NCBI GenBank assembly: GCA_016873495.1
Contig: VGXC01000001.1
Location: 123,512 to 187,511 of the forward strand
DNA: 64,000 bases
DNA from: Nitrospira sp.
GTDB taxonomy: Bacteria; Nitrospirota; Nitrospiria; Nitrospirales; Nitrospiraceae
Direction of reading: 5' to 3'
The translations under genes were made by a program, and so were the position numbers. Each line of letters opens with the position of its first letter. The stretch's first letter is position 1. Positions 10,316 through 20,825 of the stretch are shown in pieces. The notes beneath the pieces were generated by a model that was not told where the DNA came from, did no database searches, and saw only the letters and a program-made list of their open reading frames with translations.

Positions 10316-10612
10316 AGGAAGGACTTCTCTGGCCTCTGTGCAGCTCCGCCGGCATTGTGCGGATGCGGTGACACACGCCACGGCAGACATCTCACTTGCC
10401 GGATCATGCACGAACTTGGAAGACCGTTCGGCCGACGCCGACAGAAGAGCTTTCGAGGGCTGAAGAAACCAACCACTACTTGTTTGGATTTATCGGAAGC
10501 AGGGTGAATGGGAACGAGATGTATTATGGCCCTAGGCAGTAGGGACTAATAACTTCTCAAAAAACGCCCTCGTTCGGCACTGAGCTGGGGAGGTCACGGA
10601 GGAGGGGGTCGG

Positions 10613-11254
10613 CTAGCCCGGCAGGCGACGGGTGAACAAGGCGACCGCTTGCGAGCGGCGCGTCACGTTCAGCTTCTGGAAAATATGACTCAAATAATTC
10701 TTCACCGTCTTCTCGCTCAGGCCGAGGACCGCGGCAATCTCCTTGTTCGTGCGACCCTTCGCCAAAAGAGCCAGAATGCGCCCTTCCTGCGCCGACAAGC
10801 CAGGACCGGAAGGAGTTGCTTTCATGCGTGAGATCGCAGTCTGGGTCAGAGCCGGATCAAGAACCTTCTCCCCGGCTGCCACTCGTTCGATGGCCCGGCG
10901 CAATTCATCCATGCGGGCCGACTTCAGAAGGTACCCGTGCGCCCCCCCCATCATGGCTGCCAGGACGGCTTCATCATCCATGCAGGACGTCAAGACCAAG
11001 ACGCGCACGGCTGGATAGAGACTTCGAATCTCCCGGCACGCTTCCACGCCGCTGCCATCCGAAAGCCGCAGATCCAGCACCACCACATCCGGAGCCAGAC
11101 GGCCGGTTTCCTCGATCGCGGCGGTCACGGTCTCGGCTTCGCCGACGACCTGCAGGTGACTCGACAGTTCCAGCAATGTCCGCAGCCCTGCCAGCACAAT
11201 CGGCTGGTCGTCCACGATCAACAACCGAATCGGCTTCACCTCGGATCCCACCAC
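10613..11254 (-). CDS. LuxR/NarL-family response regulator
   Basis: The 213-residue protein has an N-terminal receiver domain (acidic DD at 15-16, phospho-acceptor D61 in VLDLRLSDGSG, K in LLKSA) and a C-terminal LuxR helix-turn-helix (LSAQEGRILALLAKGRTNKEIA; VKNYLSHIFQKL). I place the start at GTG 11254, seven bases after AAAGGAG; the longer frame to 11368 adds an Arg-rich stretch without homology. It is divergent from a hybrid histidine kinase gene 321 bases away, which is its most likely partner. Confidence 0.92.
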   Translation of the reverse strand: MVGSEVKPIRLLIVDDQPIVLAGLRTLLELSSHLQVVGEAETVTAAIEETGRLAPDVVVLDLRLSDGSGVEACREIRSLYPAVRVLVLTSCMDDEAVLAAMMGGAHGYLLKSARMDELRRAIERVAAGEKVLDPALTQTAISRMKATPSGPGLSAQEGRILALLAKGRTNKEIAAVLGLSEKTVKNYLSHIFQKLNVTRRSQAVALFTRRLPG

Positions 11255-11446
11255 AGTGTTGCTCCTTTGAAAGAATTGGCGCGATCGGCCTTTGCAACTG
11301 ACCGGCCTCTGCTTCCTTCGGCGCCTGCGTCGCCCTCGGCAGGCATTATTCCAGTCCCTCACTATCAAGATGCCGATTTCTTGTCAACAGTGGCGGTCCC
11401 CTCTGCATCTCTGTTCCGACGATCCACGGCTCAACCCCCGCGTGCC

Positions 11447-11473
11447 TTGACTTGACACCTGCTGTGCTATGAT
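11447..11473 (+). promoter_or_regulatory. Predicted promoter of the hybrid histidine kinase gene
   Basis: TTGACT (11447-11452) is followed after 15 bases by TATGAT (11468-11473), which is preceded by TGC, giving an extended -10 element. A second TTGACA (11452-11457) overlaps but is too close to the -10. Transcription would start near 11480, about 95 bases before the kinase start codon. Confidence 0.45.
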
Positions 11474-11535
11474 GGTCTTCCGGGGTCGAGGCCCTAGGTG
11501 AATCTGCAGAGCGGCAGCATAGGGCCTGGAAGACC
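11474..11535 (+). repeat. Two-armed inverted repeat in the kinase leader
   Basis: GGTCTTCC (11474-11481) pairs with GGAAGACC (11528-11535), and AGGCCCTA (11489-11496) pairs with TAGGGCCT (11520-11527), with a 7-base bulge on one side and a 23-base loop. The first arm begins right after the predicted -10 box, so it could be an operator at the transcription start or a leader structure. Confidence 0.6.
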
Positions 11536-11575
11536 CGCCGAACCGGCTCTTGGTGCGGCTTACGGGTAACGTGTA

Positions 11576-14338
11576 ATGGGAAAAGCAGACTCGTCCATGC
11601 CCCCTACTGCAGATAATAACCGACGCGTCGCCCTGTCAGCCATCTTCGTCGCCACGGCCGGAATCTTTCTGCTCGACCTGTGGATGCCTATCGGCATGTC
11701 GATCGGAACACTGTACCTAATCCCGCTGCTGTTGACTCCCAGGGTAATGAGCCCGCGCCTTCCCATCGTGATGGCAACCCTCGGCACGGTCCTGATCATC
11801 GTGGGCGCCCTGCGCTCTCCGCCCGGCGCCTCGCCGGACATTGCTCTTGTTAACCGGACGATGGCCATCGGCGCCGTCTGGGTCGCGGCCTGGCTCCTGA
11901 CACAGCGCAAGACGGCCGTCCAACATCTTCACCAAGCCCAAACGCGTCTCACCGGCATCCTCGACAATGCACTGGATGCCGTCGTCGAGATGGACGAATC
12001 GGGCCGCATCACCGACTGGAACCGGCAGGCAGAGCGTATCTTCGGCTGGACGGCCCAAGAAGCCATCGGACGCGATATCGCCGAGACGATCATTCCACCC
12101 GATTATCGGGACGCGCATAAGCAGGGCCTGCGACGTTTCCTCGCCACCGGGGAAGGGCGAGCCCTCAACCAACGGCTCGAAATCACCGCCTTGCGTCGCG
12201 ACGGAACCACCTTCCCCGTCGAGCTCTCGATCTTGCCGATCAAGATCGGGCCCACCTACCGGTTCAGTGCCTTCGTCGCCGACATCTCTGCGCGCAAGCA
12301 GGTCGAGGAAGAACGCAACAAGATCGCGCAGGATCGCCTCTTGCTCCTGGACTCCACCGGCGAAGGCATTTTCGGCGTCGATACGCAGGGACGCTGCACG
12401 TTCATCAACCGGGCCGCGGCGGCCATGATCGGACAGGCGCCGGCGGACACGCTCGGGCGGAACATGCATGAACTGATTCACCATACCCGCCACGACGGCT
12501 CGCCGTATCCCATCGAAGACTGCCCCATCGCCCACGCATGGCAGAAGGGACAGCGGTGCCACTTGACCGATGAAGTCTTGTGGCGGCGGGACAAGACCTC
12601 CTTCTCGGCCGAGTATAGGGCCCATCCCATCGTCGAACAGGGTCGCATCCTCGGCGCCGTCGCCACATTTACCGACATCACCGCGCGCAAGCGGTCGGAG
12701 CAGGCATTCCGTTCGCTGCTTGAAGGCACCGCCGGCACCGTCGGCGATCAATTTTTCCATTCGCTGGTCCAACAGCTCGCCGCGGCGTTGGAGGTCCGGT
12801 ATGCGCTCGTGGGAGAGTTCGTGGACGAGGCCCGCACTCGCGTGCGGACCATCGCCGTCTGGGGAGGCACCACCTTCCTCGATAATTTCGAGTACGCCAT
12901 CGCCGGCACCCCCTGCGGAGAGGGCACGGAGTCCGGTCAGTGGTTCTATCCCCGTGCAGTCCGCGCGAAATTTCCCCAGGCCGGATTGCTCGCGGATTTA
13001 GGGGCGGAAAGTTATCTCGCCTCAGGGCTCACCGACAGAACGGGGAGGACGATCGGCCTGCTCGCGGTCCTCCACACGGCCCCCATGCCGGAAGACGAAC
13101 TCGCGCCGGCCTTGCTGAAGGTCTTTGCCGCTCGCGCGTCCGCAGAACTGGAACGAAAAAGAGTGGAGGACGCGCTGCGGCGCAGTGAGGAACACCTGCG
13201 CCAGGCGCAGAAGATGGAAGCAGTCGGACGTCTGGCAGGCGGCATCGCCCACGACTTCAACAATCTCCTGATGGTGCTGAACGGGTACAGCGAGGTGCTC
13301 ACGGCCAAACTGGACCCAGCCAGTCCGCTCTATCACTATGTCCTGGAAATCTCCAAGGCCGGCGAACGGGCGGCCGCCCTGACCCAGCAATTGATGGCAT
13401 TCAGCCGGCGCCAGACTATCGACCTACAAGCGCTCGATCTCAATAGTCGGGTGGCGGCCATGCGCAGCATGCTCGCGCGCCTCCTCGGAGAACAGATCGA
13501 GCTGGTCGCCACGCTGGACCCAAGCCTGGGGTGCATACGAGCCGACAAAGGGCAGATCGAGCAAGTCATCATGAACCTGGCCATCAACGCCAGAGACGCC
13601 ATGCCGCAAGGCGGAACGCTGACCATCTCGACCGCCACCGTCGAACTGCACGAGCCCCGTAACGGCTCGCACAGTACGATCCAGCCAGGCATCTACGCGG
13701 TGCTGACGGTGCGGGACACGGGAACCGGCATGGATGCGGACACCCTGTCGCATATTTTCGAGCCCTTCTTCACCACGAAGGCTCAGGACAAGGGAACGGG
13801 ACTGGGGCTCGCCACCACCCACAGCGTGGTGGCGCAGAGCGGCGGCCACATTGATGTCCGGAGCGCTCCGGGACAGGGCACGACCTTTTCGATCTATCTG
13901 CCGCGGGTGACGGAGGCCGCGCATGCGCCGACGGAGCCGGAATCGGAGGGAGTGCCCGGCACGAGCTCGGAGACCATTCTGCTGGTGGACGACATGGAGA
14001 CGGTCCGGTCGTTGGCACGCCGGTGCCTGGAAGAAGCCGGCTATCATGTCATGGAAGCCAGCCATGGCGCCGAGGCGCTCACGCTCAGCGCCCGGCACAA
14101 GGAACCGATTCACCTGCTCCTGACCGATGTCGTGATGCCCCAGATGAACGGACCCGAGTTGGCGGACCGCCTTGTCCGCGCACACCCCGAAACAAAGGTG
14201 CTCTACATGAGCGGCTACACGGACGACGTGCTCTTTCAGCAGGGGAAGCCGGAATGGAGAGCCCACCTGCTCCATAAGCCGGTGTCTCCCACAACGCTGA
14301 TCCGCAAAGTGCACGAACTATTGGACGTGTCGCGGTAA
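11576..14338 (+). CDS. Hybrid sensor histidine kinase (membrane, PAS, GAF, HisKA, HATPase, receiver)
   Basis: The 920-residue protein has about four membrane helices at the N-terminus (about 17-110), two PAS domains (starting near 125 and 250), a GAF-like region (about 385-520), a HisKA domain with H559 in GGIAHDFNNLL, an HATPase domain (N box NLAINARDAMP; G box GTGLGLATTHSVV) and a C-terminal receiver with D851 in LLTDVVMPQMNG. The start at 11576 is an ATG with a weak ribosome-binding site. It is divergent from a LuxR-type regulator, suggesting a phosphorelay; the input signal is unknown. Confidence 0.93.
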   Translation: MGKADSSMPPTADNNRRVALSAIFVATAGIFLLDLWMPIGMSIGTLYLIPLLLTPRVMSPRLPIVMATLGTVLIIVGALRSPPGASPDIALVNRTMAIGAVWVAAWLLTQRKTAVQHLHQAQTRLTGILDNALDAVVEMDESGRITDWNRQAERIFGWTAQEAIGRDIAETIIPPDYRDAHKQGLRRFLATGEGRALNQRLEITALRRDGTTFPVELSILPIKIGPTYRFSAFVADISARKQVEEERNKIAQDRLLLLDSTGEGIFGVDTQGRCTFINRAAAAMIGQAPADTLGRNMHELIHHTRHDGSPYPIEDCPIAHAWQKGQRCHLTDEVLWRRDKTSFSAEYRAHPIVEQGRILGAVATFTDITARKRSEQAFRSLLEGTAGTVGDQFFHSLVQQLAAALEVRYALVGEFVDEARTRVRTIAVWGGTTFLDNFEYAIAGTPCGEGTESGQWFYPRAVRAKFPQAGLLADLGAESYLASGLTDRTGRTIGLLAVLHTAPMPEDELAPALLKVFAARASAELERKRVEDALRRSEEHLRQAQKMEAVGRLAGGIAHDFNNLLMVLNGYSEVLTAKLDPASPLYHYVLEISKAGERAAALTQQLMAFSRRQTIDLQALDLNSRVAAMRSMLARLLGEQIELVATLDPSLGCIRADKGQIEQVIMNLAINARDAMPQGGTLTISTATVELHEPRNGSHSTIQPGIYAVLTVRDTGTGMDADTLSHIFEPFFTTKAQDKGTGLGLATTHSVVAQSGGHIDVRSAPGQGTTFSIYLPRVTEAAHAPTEPESEGVPGTSSETILLVDDMETVRSLARRCLEEAGYHVMEASHGAEALTLSARHKEPIHLLLTDVVMPQMNGPELADRLVRAHPETKVLYMSGYTDDVLFQQGKPEWRAHLLHKPVSPTTLIRKVHELLDVSR

Positions 14339-14419
14339 TTCTATCGCCTTCGCCCAATCGGCAAAGAGTTTACTGGCGGGCTCTCTCCCGTCAGCCTGAA
14401 CAATGGGAGACAGAAATTC

Positions 14420-14485
14420 TGGAGGTTCTTCTCCGGCGGCACCTACTTCGATAAAACGATTAAGAGCCGCCGGCTCGACCGAAGG
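14420..14485. repeat. Hairpin repeat, copy 1
   Basis: A 66-base element with stem CCGGCGGC (14433-14440) and GCCGCCGG (14466-14473), and conserved flanks beginning TGGAGG and ending CCGAAGG. A second copy at 14653-14718 shares roughly three quarters of its bases, while its stem sequence changes on both sides so that pairing is kept. Confidence 0.65.
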
Positions 14486-14586
14486 GATGAAGGAAGATAA
14501 CACGGGAGGCACAAAACTTCTCCGCGCGCACATGATCGAAGCGGGTGGTTCGCACGCCAAGCAGAAAACCAGGAAAAAAATCATTG

Positions 14587-14638
14587 GAGGTGTTAGCGGC
14601 CACCCTATTCAAAAGTGGCCGCCACGCAAGCGCACCTC
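14587..14638. repeat. Nested cruciform between the two hairpin repeats
   Basis: GAGGTG (14587-14592) pairs with CACCTC (14633-14638), and inside it GCGGCCAC (14596-14603) pairs perfectly with GTGGCCGC (14615-14622) around an 11-base loop. It starts with TTGGAGG, like the flanks of the two neighbouring hairpin repeats. Confidence 0.55.
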
Positions 14639-14652
14639 AAGACGAGGATCAC

Positions 14653-14718
14653 TGGAGGGTTTTCTCCGCGCGCATCAAATTCGCTAAAGCAATGAATAGC
14701 GCGCGGCTCAACCGAAGG
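14653..14718. repeat. Hairpin repeat, copy 2
   Basis: A 66-base element matching copy 1 in flanks and loop positions, with a stem CCGCGCGC / GCGCGCGG in place of CCGGCGGC / GCCGCCGG. The compensatory change suggests that structure is selected. It ends 6 bases from the CCA end of the CAT tRNA. Confidence 0.65.
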
Positions 14719-14724
14719 CTGGTA

Positions 14725-14801
14725 TGGTGGGCCCACCAGGCCTCGAACCTGGGACCAACGGATTATGAGTCCGCCGCTCTGACCAACTGAGCTATGGGCC
14801 C
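14725..14801 (-). tRNA. tRNA with CAT anticodon (Ile2 or elongator Met)
   Basis: The minus strand folds as a 77-base tRNA with acceptor GGGCCCA/TGGGCCC, D arm AGCTCAGTTGGTCAGAGC, anticodon loop CTCATAA (CAT complement at 14765-14767), T arm GGTTCGAGGCC, and an encoded CCA. The GGGCCC acceptor stem resembles isoleucine tRNAs, so it may be the lysidine-modified Ile2 tRNA rather than elongator Met; sequence alone does not settle it. Confidence 0.95.
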
Positions 14802-14804
14802 AAA

Positions 14805-14927
14805 CAGGATGGTGAAAAATCCCCCCAGCGTCCTTATCGCGTCGCGCGCCGCTTTAACGTATGGCAAAGAGTACGCTTCAGCGTCTCGCTCGCTGCGGCC
14901 TCGCTGGGCGGCTTTTTGACCATCCTG
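14805..14927. repeat. Palindromic MITE-like repeat with 26-bp terminal inverted repeats
   Basis: The left end (14805-14830, beginning CAGGATGGT) and right end (14902-14927, ending ACCATCCTG) are inverted repeats matching at 23 of 26 positions. The 71-base interior is GC-rich and non-coding. It lies between the tRNA and the 3' end of rpoD, where the run of T inside one arm could also help end rpoD transcription. Similar palindromes are, to my recollection, common in Nitrospira intergenic DNA. Confidence 0.7.
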
Positions 14928-14967
14928 AAAGAACGACTGCTCCTTCAAGCCTCCCAGGGATCGCCGG

Positions 14968-16773
<1,806 letters not shown>

Positions 16774-16799
16774 TGTGACTCCCTTACGATGCGACGCCC

Positions 16800-18632
16800 T
16801 CATGGGGCGACTTCCGGCCGCACCGCGGCCTTTTGCACGTGCATGTCTTTCAGTTGGGCGTTCAAGGTGCGCCAGTCCTCCAGCCGCCCCTCCCGCTCCG
16901 CCGCGCGGAGTCTGGCAATCAAGTCGCGCTCGGACGCCTCGCGCTGTTTGCGGCCGAGCAGCTCCAGGCACCCGCGGATATGGGCCTCTTCGTCGTCGTA
17001 CTGCTGCTCCATCAGGGAGAGTTGGGTGGCCAGGGGGGCGCAGGTCTCGTCGGCCATCGCCTCGTCCAGCACCGCCCGCACGAGCACCCGCCCATCCTTG
17101 CCGCGATGCTTCAGCCCCAATTCGGCCAGGCGTCGGCAGGCGGGCACGCTGAAGGCGGCGGCGTCCAGGGCTTGCATATGCTCGGCGCGCAGCCGTCCCT
17201 GGAGCAGCAGAAACGCCAGGTCCCGCTCCTCCGGCGACCCCTTAAATGGTCCCGGCGGCGGGGGCGGAACCGGCGGCTCCGGCTTGCGCGCTCCCTTGCG
17301 TTCCTCGCGCGCGAGCAATTCCGGGTAACGCTCGATCAGGCGCGACTGGTTGATCCCCAGCCGCTCGGCCACCAGCTTGAGACATTCCTCCTTGGCCAGG
17401 CGGTGGCTCGTCTTCTGGAGGATGCGCAGGATTTCGTCCACGCTCCGGATGCGGTCCTCGATCGAGCTCGAGCCGGCCTTCTCCAGGCTGTGCGCGACGG
17501 AAAAGTCCAGCAGGCTCGGCGCCTGCTCTTGCAGCCGCGCGAAGACCTCAGGGCCCTGCTTGCGGATGAACGTGTCCGGGTCGTCCCCGTCCGGCAACGA
17601 CACCACCGTCACGCCGATCCCGCTGTCCACGAACAGGTCCAGCGTCCGTAGGGCCGCCCGCACGCCGGCTTCGTCCGGATCGAACAGCAGCACCACCTTC
17701 GTCACGTAGCGCCGGATCGTCCGCACATGATCGGGCGTCAGGGCCGTGCCGAGCGTCGCCACCACGTTCGTAATCCCCGCCTGGTGCAAGGCGATCGCGT
17801 CGAAATAGCCCTCGACGATGACCAGCCGGTCCAGCTTGCCCGCCGACTCGCGCGCCTTCTCCAGCAGGTAGAGCGCCCGGCCCTTGTTGAAGAGCGGGGT
17901 CTCCGGCGAATTCAAATACTTCGGCATCCCCTCGCCCAGAATGCGGCCGCCGAAGCCGATTACCTTCTTGCGCAGGTCGCAGATCGGAAACATCACCCGC
18001 TGGCGGAACTTGTCGTAGTAGCCCGACACATCCTTGGGGTTCCTGCCCCCACTCTCCTTCTGGGTGACCAGGCCGCCGGCCACCAGGTCCGGCAGCGTAA
18101 AGCCTTCTTTCAGCAAATGTTTCAACAGGCCGTCCCAGGCCTGGGGCGCATAGCCGAAGCCGAACGTGTGCAGCGTCGCCTGTCCCATGCCCCGCTCGTC
18201 CAGGTAGGCCCGCGCCGCCGCGCCGCCCTCGCCCTCGTGCAGATTGCGCATGAACCAGGCCTGCGCCGTCTCGTTCAACCGCTCCAGCTTCTCGCGGCTA
18301 CCCGCATCCGGCGAGGGACGCCCGCTCGGCGCCGCCGGCACCTCGATGCCGGCCTTGCGGGCCAGCTCGCGCACCGTCTCGGGGAAACTCGTCCCCTCGA
18401 TTTTCATCAGGAAACCGAAGACGTTCCCGCCCGCCCCGCAGCCGAAACAGTGGAAGATCTGCCGGGAGGAACTGACCGTGAAGGAGGGGGTCTTTTCGCT
18501 GTGGAACGGGCAGAGCCCCTTGAAGTGCTGGCCGGCCTTGGACAGGGTCACGTAGCCGGACACCACGTCGAGGATATCGATGCGGTCTTTGACCTGTTCG
18601 ATGATGTCCTGGGGGATGAGACCGAGGCTCAC
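16800..18632 (-). CDS. dnaG: DnaG, DNA primase
   Basis: DnaG makes RNA primers at the replication fork. The 610-residue protein has an N-terminal CHC2 zinc finger (CPFH, then CFGCGAGG, residues 41-66), the Toprim catalytic core ([28 protein letters not shown]), and a C-terminal helicase-binding region. A Pro-rich linker near 440-450 separates the last two. It is followed by rpoD and is presumably co-transcribed with it. Confidence 0.97.
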   Translation of the reverse strand: MSLGLIPQDIIEQVKDRIDILDVVSGYVTLSKAGQHFKGLCPFHSEKTPSFTVSSSRQIFHCFGCGAGGNVFGFLMKIEGTSFPETVRELARKAGIEVPAAPSGRPSPDAGSREKLERLNETAQAWFMRNLHEGEGGAAARAYLDERGMGQATLHTFGFGYAPQAWDGLLKHLLKEGFTLPDLVAGGLVTQKESGGRNPKDVSGYYDKFRQRVMFPICDLRKKVIGFGGRILGEGMPKYLNSPETPLFNKGRALYLLEKARESAGKLDRLVIVEGYFDAIALHQAGITNVVATLGTALTPDHVRTIRRYVTKVVLLFDPDEAGVRAALRTLDLFVDSGIGVTVVSLPDGDDPDTFIRKQGPEVFARLQEQAPSLLDFSVAHSLEKAGSSSIEDRIRSVDEILRILQKTSHRLAKEECLKLVAERLGINQSRLIERYPELLAREERKGARKPEPPVPPPPPGPFKGSPEERDLAFLLLQGRLRAEHMQALDAAAFSVPACRRLAELGLKHRGKDGRVLVRAVLDEAMADETCAPLATQLSLMEQQYDDEEAHIRGCLELLGRKQREASERDLIARLRAAEREGRLEDWRTLNAQLKDMHVQKAAVRPEVAP

Positions 18633-18962
18633 GCCGGGTACGCTCCTGTGCTGCCAGTTGTCGTGAACCGCATCGGAAGGGCTTGAAATTCCTGAGCTAT
18701 CGACCGGTCAATGTAACAGACGGGAAAAGATGAAGTCAATGAGGGGAAATGGGAAAAAGGAGGTAGCCTCATCGTCCTTGTGCTCGCAGAGCCCGCACTT
18801 CGGAAAGTGCTCGCTCGATGCGCGCAGTAAAGGGCAACGAGGCTGTCCCCTTGGAGGCGAGACGGTATGGATAAGCCGGTCGTAGTTCAGAGAGAGGGGG
18901 TAGAGGGGGTGGAGGGAAAAGGCGCCTTGAGCCTTATCCCTCATCGGAAAAGAGCAGAAAGG
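18633..18962. other. 330-base intergenic region upstream of dnaG
   Basis: No gene is supported. The region is downstream of a small hypothetical gene and upstream of dnaG on the minus strand. It contains one copy of a dispersed repeat (18774-18847) found again inverted at 21341-21415. Confidence 0.6.
18774..18847 (-). repeat. Dispersed intergenic repeat, copy A
   Basis: Read on the minus strand, this about 74-base stretch closely matches 21341-21415 on the plus strand; shared blocks include TGCGCGCATCGAG, GAGCAC and CTCTGCGAGCACA. The two copies are thus in opposite orientation, flanking the accessory patch with the Mrr-type nuclease and the toxin-antitoxin pair. Confidence 0.65.
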
Positions 18963-19163
18963 TCAGCTGTTGGAGAAGTCCGAGTCCAGCGGAGCGATGT
19001 TGTACTGCAGTTCCAGGTCGAATTCATCGATCAGCCCGTTCACCGCCTCCGCGCCCTGGTCCGACCGCACCTCGTTGATCACCAGCTCGATCGCGTTGGC
19101 CGCATGCTGCCCATACTGCTCAATCGCCGCCTCTATCCTCTGCCTGGCTTCTTCTAATTTCAT
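18963..19163 (-). CDS. Small hypothetical protein (66 residues)
   Basis: An acidic, helical 66-residue protein (begins MKLEEARQRIEAAIEQ, ends in DSDFSNS) with a good GAGAGG site four bases before its ATG. It has no signal peptide, membrane segment or metal motif. Composition looks like a soluble helix bundle. It lies between the Mrr-type gene and dnaG. I do not recognise the family. Confidence 0.6.
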   Translation of the reverse strand: MKLEEARQRIEAAIEQYGQHAANAIELVINEVRSDQGAEAVNGLIDEFDLELQYNIAPLDSDFSNS

Positions 19164-19235
19164 GCGGCCTCTCGCTTATTTGCCCAACAATAAACAATAT
19201 CAATGCTTAAAATGTCCCGATACAAACGATCCATT

Positions 19236-20132
19236 TTATTCCTCTGAAAAGTAGTCGGAGTCAATCCGCTTTATCTGGTAGGTTGCGGTCGTGGTTGTTC
19301 CCAAGCCCTGATCGATCATCAATTCAGCGAGCATCCGTCCATCAATTAAAATTACCTTGGGGTCTATAGTTTCCACATATGTTCTAGCATCATCTGAAAA
19401 TCTACCAGTTGTAATGAACACACCCTTCTTAGCCCTTTTACCGTGAAGGGCTCCAACAAATTTCTGGACTTCTGGTCGCCCCACTGTGCCACCCCAGCGC
19501 TTGGCTTGAAGGTATACCAAGTCTAGCCCAAGGCGGTCTTCTTTAATAATGCCATCAATCCCTTCGTCCCCGGTCCCTCCCACAGATTTACCAGCATCTA
19601 CACGTGAACCGCCATAACCCATAGCCACCATGAGATCGATGACAAGCCGTTCAAAGAACTGAGGCGAATTAGCTACGATCCGCTCAACAATTTGTCCCGC
19701 CAGGTCACTTCGAATACTTTCATACGATTTCTGAAGAGTTTCCTCTGGGGTTTCCGCAGGCGACTCCGGCTCCTCTTCTCTAGGCATCTTGGTCTTATGA
19801 AATTCAACAAACTCTGGGTACTGGTTTAGAATTTTCACATCAATGCGCTTGTGCCCAAGCTTGTGAAGGTCGAGTCCTCGCTGAGTGATACAAAAATGCC
19901 CACGGCGAGGGGACTCAAGCACCTTTGCCTGAACAAAGTAACTTTTAGCCCAAGCAACGCGATTGTCGAATTTCGTCTGAATCCCGCTAGGAAGCATTTC
20001 CTTCATGTCCGCTTCTGGCAGAACCATGCTTTTTGCAATTGCGTCACGGGCCTCCTGCATTGAATGCTCTTTCCCATCCGCAGCAAAATCAAGCAATGGC
20101 CTAAAGAAGCTTTGGAAGTCAGGGGTTGCCAC
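19236..20132 (-). CDS. Mrr-type restriction endonuclease
   Basis: Mrr enzymes cut methylated or foreign DNA. The 298-residue protein has an N-terminal winged-helix Mrr_N domain (about 1-95: FQSFFRPLLDFAADG, then VAWAKSYFVQAKVLESPRRG) and a C-terminal PD-(D/E)xK-type nuclease domain (about 165-290) with GGTGDEGIDGII and the D-x-QAK-type motif in LDLVYLQAKRW. The GTG start follows GGAG. Its base composition is visibly more AT-rich than its neighbours, suggesting horizontal transfer. No cognate methyltransferase is nearby, as expected for a stand-alone modification-dependent enzyme. Confidence 0.9.
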   Translation of the reverse strand: MATPDFQSFFRPLLDFAADGKEHSMQEARDAIAKSMVLPEADMKEMLPSGIQTKFDNRVAWAKSYFVQAKVLESPRRGHFCITQRGLDLHKLGHKRIDVKILNQYPEFVEFHKTKMPREEEPESPAETPEETLQKSYESIRSDLAGQIVERIVANSPQFFERLVIDLMVAMGYGGSRVDAGKSVGGTGDEGIDGIIKEDRLGLDLVYLQAKRWGGTVGRPEVQKFVGALHGKRAKKGVFITTGRFSDDARTYVETIDPKVILIDGRMLAELMIDQGLGTTTTATYQIKRIDSDYFSEE

Positions 20133-20225
20133 TGGTCGCTCCGTTTCTACTCTTCGGAATCTGCAGAATGTTTCCGGTCTTTCCTTGTACTGAAACGGCC
20201 GTCTTTCAGGTCGGCAATAGGCTAC

Positions 20226-20331
20226 GTCTTGCTGCAGATGGTGTCAACCAGTCGAGGGCAGGGAGCCCAAAAACAAAGGGCCAGGCTTGGAAGCGGCCTG
20301 GCCCCGTCGCTCTCTTTTTTTAGTCACGGCT
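20226..20331. repeat. Direct repeat flanking the toxin-antitoxin pair, copy 1
   Basis: About 106 bases nearly identical to 21154-21260. It contains the hairpin GGGCCAGGC / GCCTGGCCC (20278-20304), followed by T-rich runs on both strands (TCTCTTTTTTT on plus, TTTGTTTTT on minus), so it can act as a terminator in either direction. It lies just downstream of the toxin gene. Confidence 0.8.
20278..20304 (-). terminator. Bidirectional intrinsic terminator candidate after the toxin gene
   Basis: A perfect 9-bp GC-rich stem with a 9-base loop; on the minus strand it is followed by TTTGTTTTT and on the plus strand by a T7 run about 8 bases further on. On the minus strand it would end transcription of the toxin-antitoxin operon about 90 bases after its stop codon. 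Confidence 0.55.
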
Positions 20332-20393
20332 GAACTTCCGCTTTTCAAGTGGCCTGGCTGCCCCGTCCCCCAGCCGTTCGCCAGCAAGCCTTC

Positions 20394-20825
20394 TCATGTC
20401 ACCTGCGGCAGATCCTCGATCCAGAGCACCCGCCGCCCCGGGTCGCCAGCCATGAGCGCCGTGTAGAATTTGCGATCCGCCGTGACCATGCGCCCATCGA
20501 TAACTTCGGCCAAGGCCAGATAGAGGCAATCGTACAGGCTGCGTTGCATCTGAAGCGCGAGTGCGTAGGCAGGGCGGAAGAGGCGCTCATCGGCATGCCG
20601 CTGCAACGGCACCTGGCGAAGCTCTTTCAGGATGAAGTCGCCTTCTGCTCTGGTGAGTTCTCCGCGTCGAATCTTCTTAGCGAGGACGTTCCCAATTTCG
20701 AGCCAAAAGAAGGCCGGTACCAACAAGCTGTGTTGGGCCTGATGGAGCCGTCCCGCCGCCTCCGAGAGCCGTTCAGGAATGAACCATTTGATCGCGACGC
20801 TTGCATCCACCACATAGCGAGTCAC
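20394..20825 (-). CDS. vapC: VapC-type PIN-domain toxin
   Basis: PIN-domain toxins are metal-dependent RNases. The 143-residue protein has the acidic core: D in YVVDASVAIKWF, E in FFWLEIGNVL, D in LYDCLYLALAE and D in MVTADRKFY. Its start overlaps the antitoxin stop by four bases (ATGA), typical of these operons. Length is normal. The pair is bracketed by direct repeats at 20226-20331 and 21154-21260. Confidence 0.92.
   Translation of the reverse strand: MTRYVVDASVAIKWFIPERLSEAAGRLHQAQHSLLVPAFFWLEIGNVLAKKIRRGELTRAEGDFILKELRQVPLQRHADERLFRPAYALALQMQRSLYDCLYLALAEVIDGRMVTADRKFYTALMAGDPGRRVLWIEDLPQVT

Larger units (their letters stand above)
10085..10612. other. 528-base intergenic region with strong inverted repeats
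   Basis: I see no convincing gene here. Short open frames on the minus strand (for example 10167-10376) lack family similarity and a ribosome-binding site. The interval holds two strong hairpins, listed separately at 10211-10276 and 10279-10315. It must contain the promoter of the che operon on the minus strand and the terminator of the response-regulator gene, but no clear sigma70 boxes stand out. Confidence 0.6.
11255..11575. other. Divergent promoter region between response regulator and sensor kinase
   Basis: This 321-base gap separates two divergent signalling genes and should carry promoters for both. On the plus strand there is an extended -10 candidate and a long inverted repeat (listed separately). 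No gene-like frame is supported inside it. Confidence 0.6.
14339..14724. other. 386-base intergenic region holding a structured repeat pair
   Basis: Short frames across this gap (for example 14403-14687 plus strand) track the repeats and have no protein-like features, so I call no gene. It contains two 66-base hairpin repeats and one further cruciform, listed separately. The tRNA 3' end lies 6 bases beyond the last repeat. Confidence 0.6.

Noticed and set aside
11717..12772. 351-codon minus-strand frame under the hybrid kinase
   Set aside because: The plus-strand kinase has continuous domain homology through this region.
14403..14687. 95-codon plus-strand frame over the hairpin repeats
   Set aside because: It simply translates repeat DNA; there is no ribosome-binding site or family similarity.
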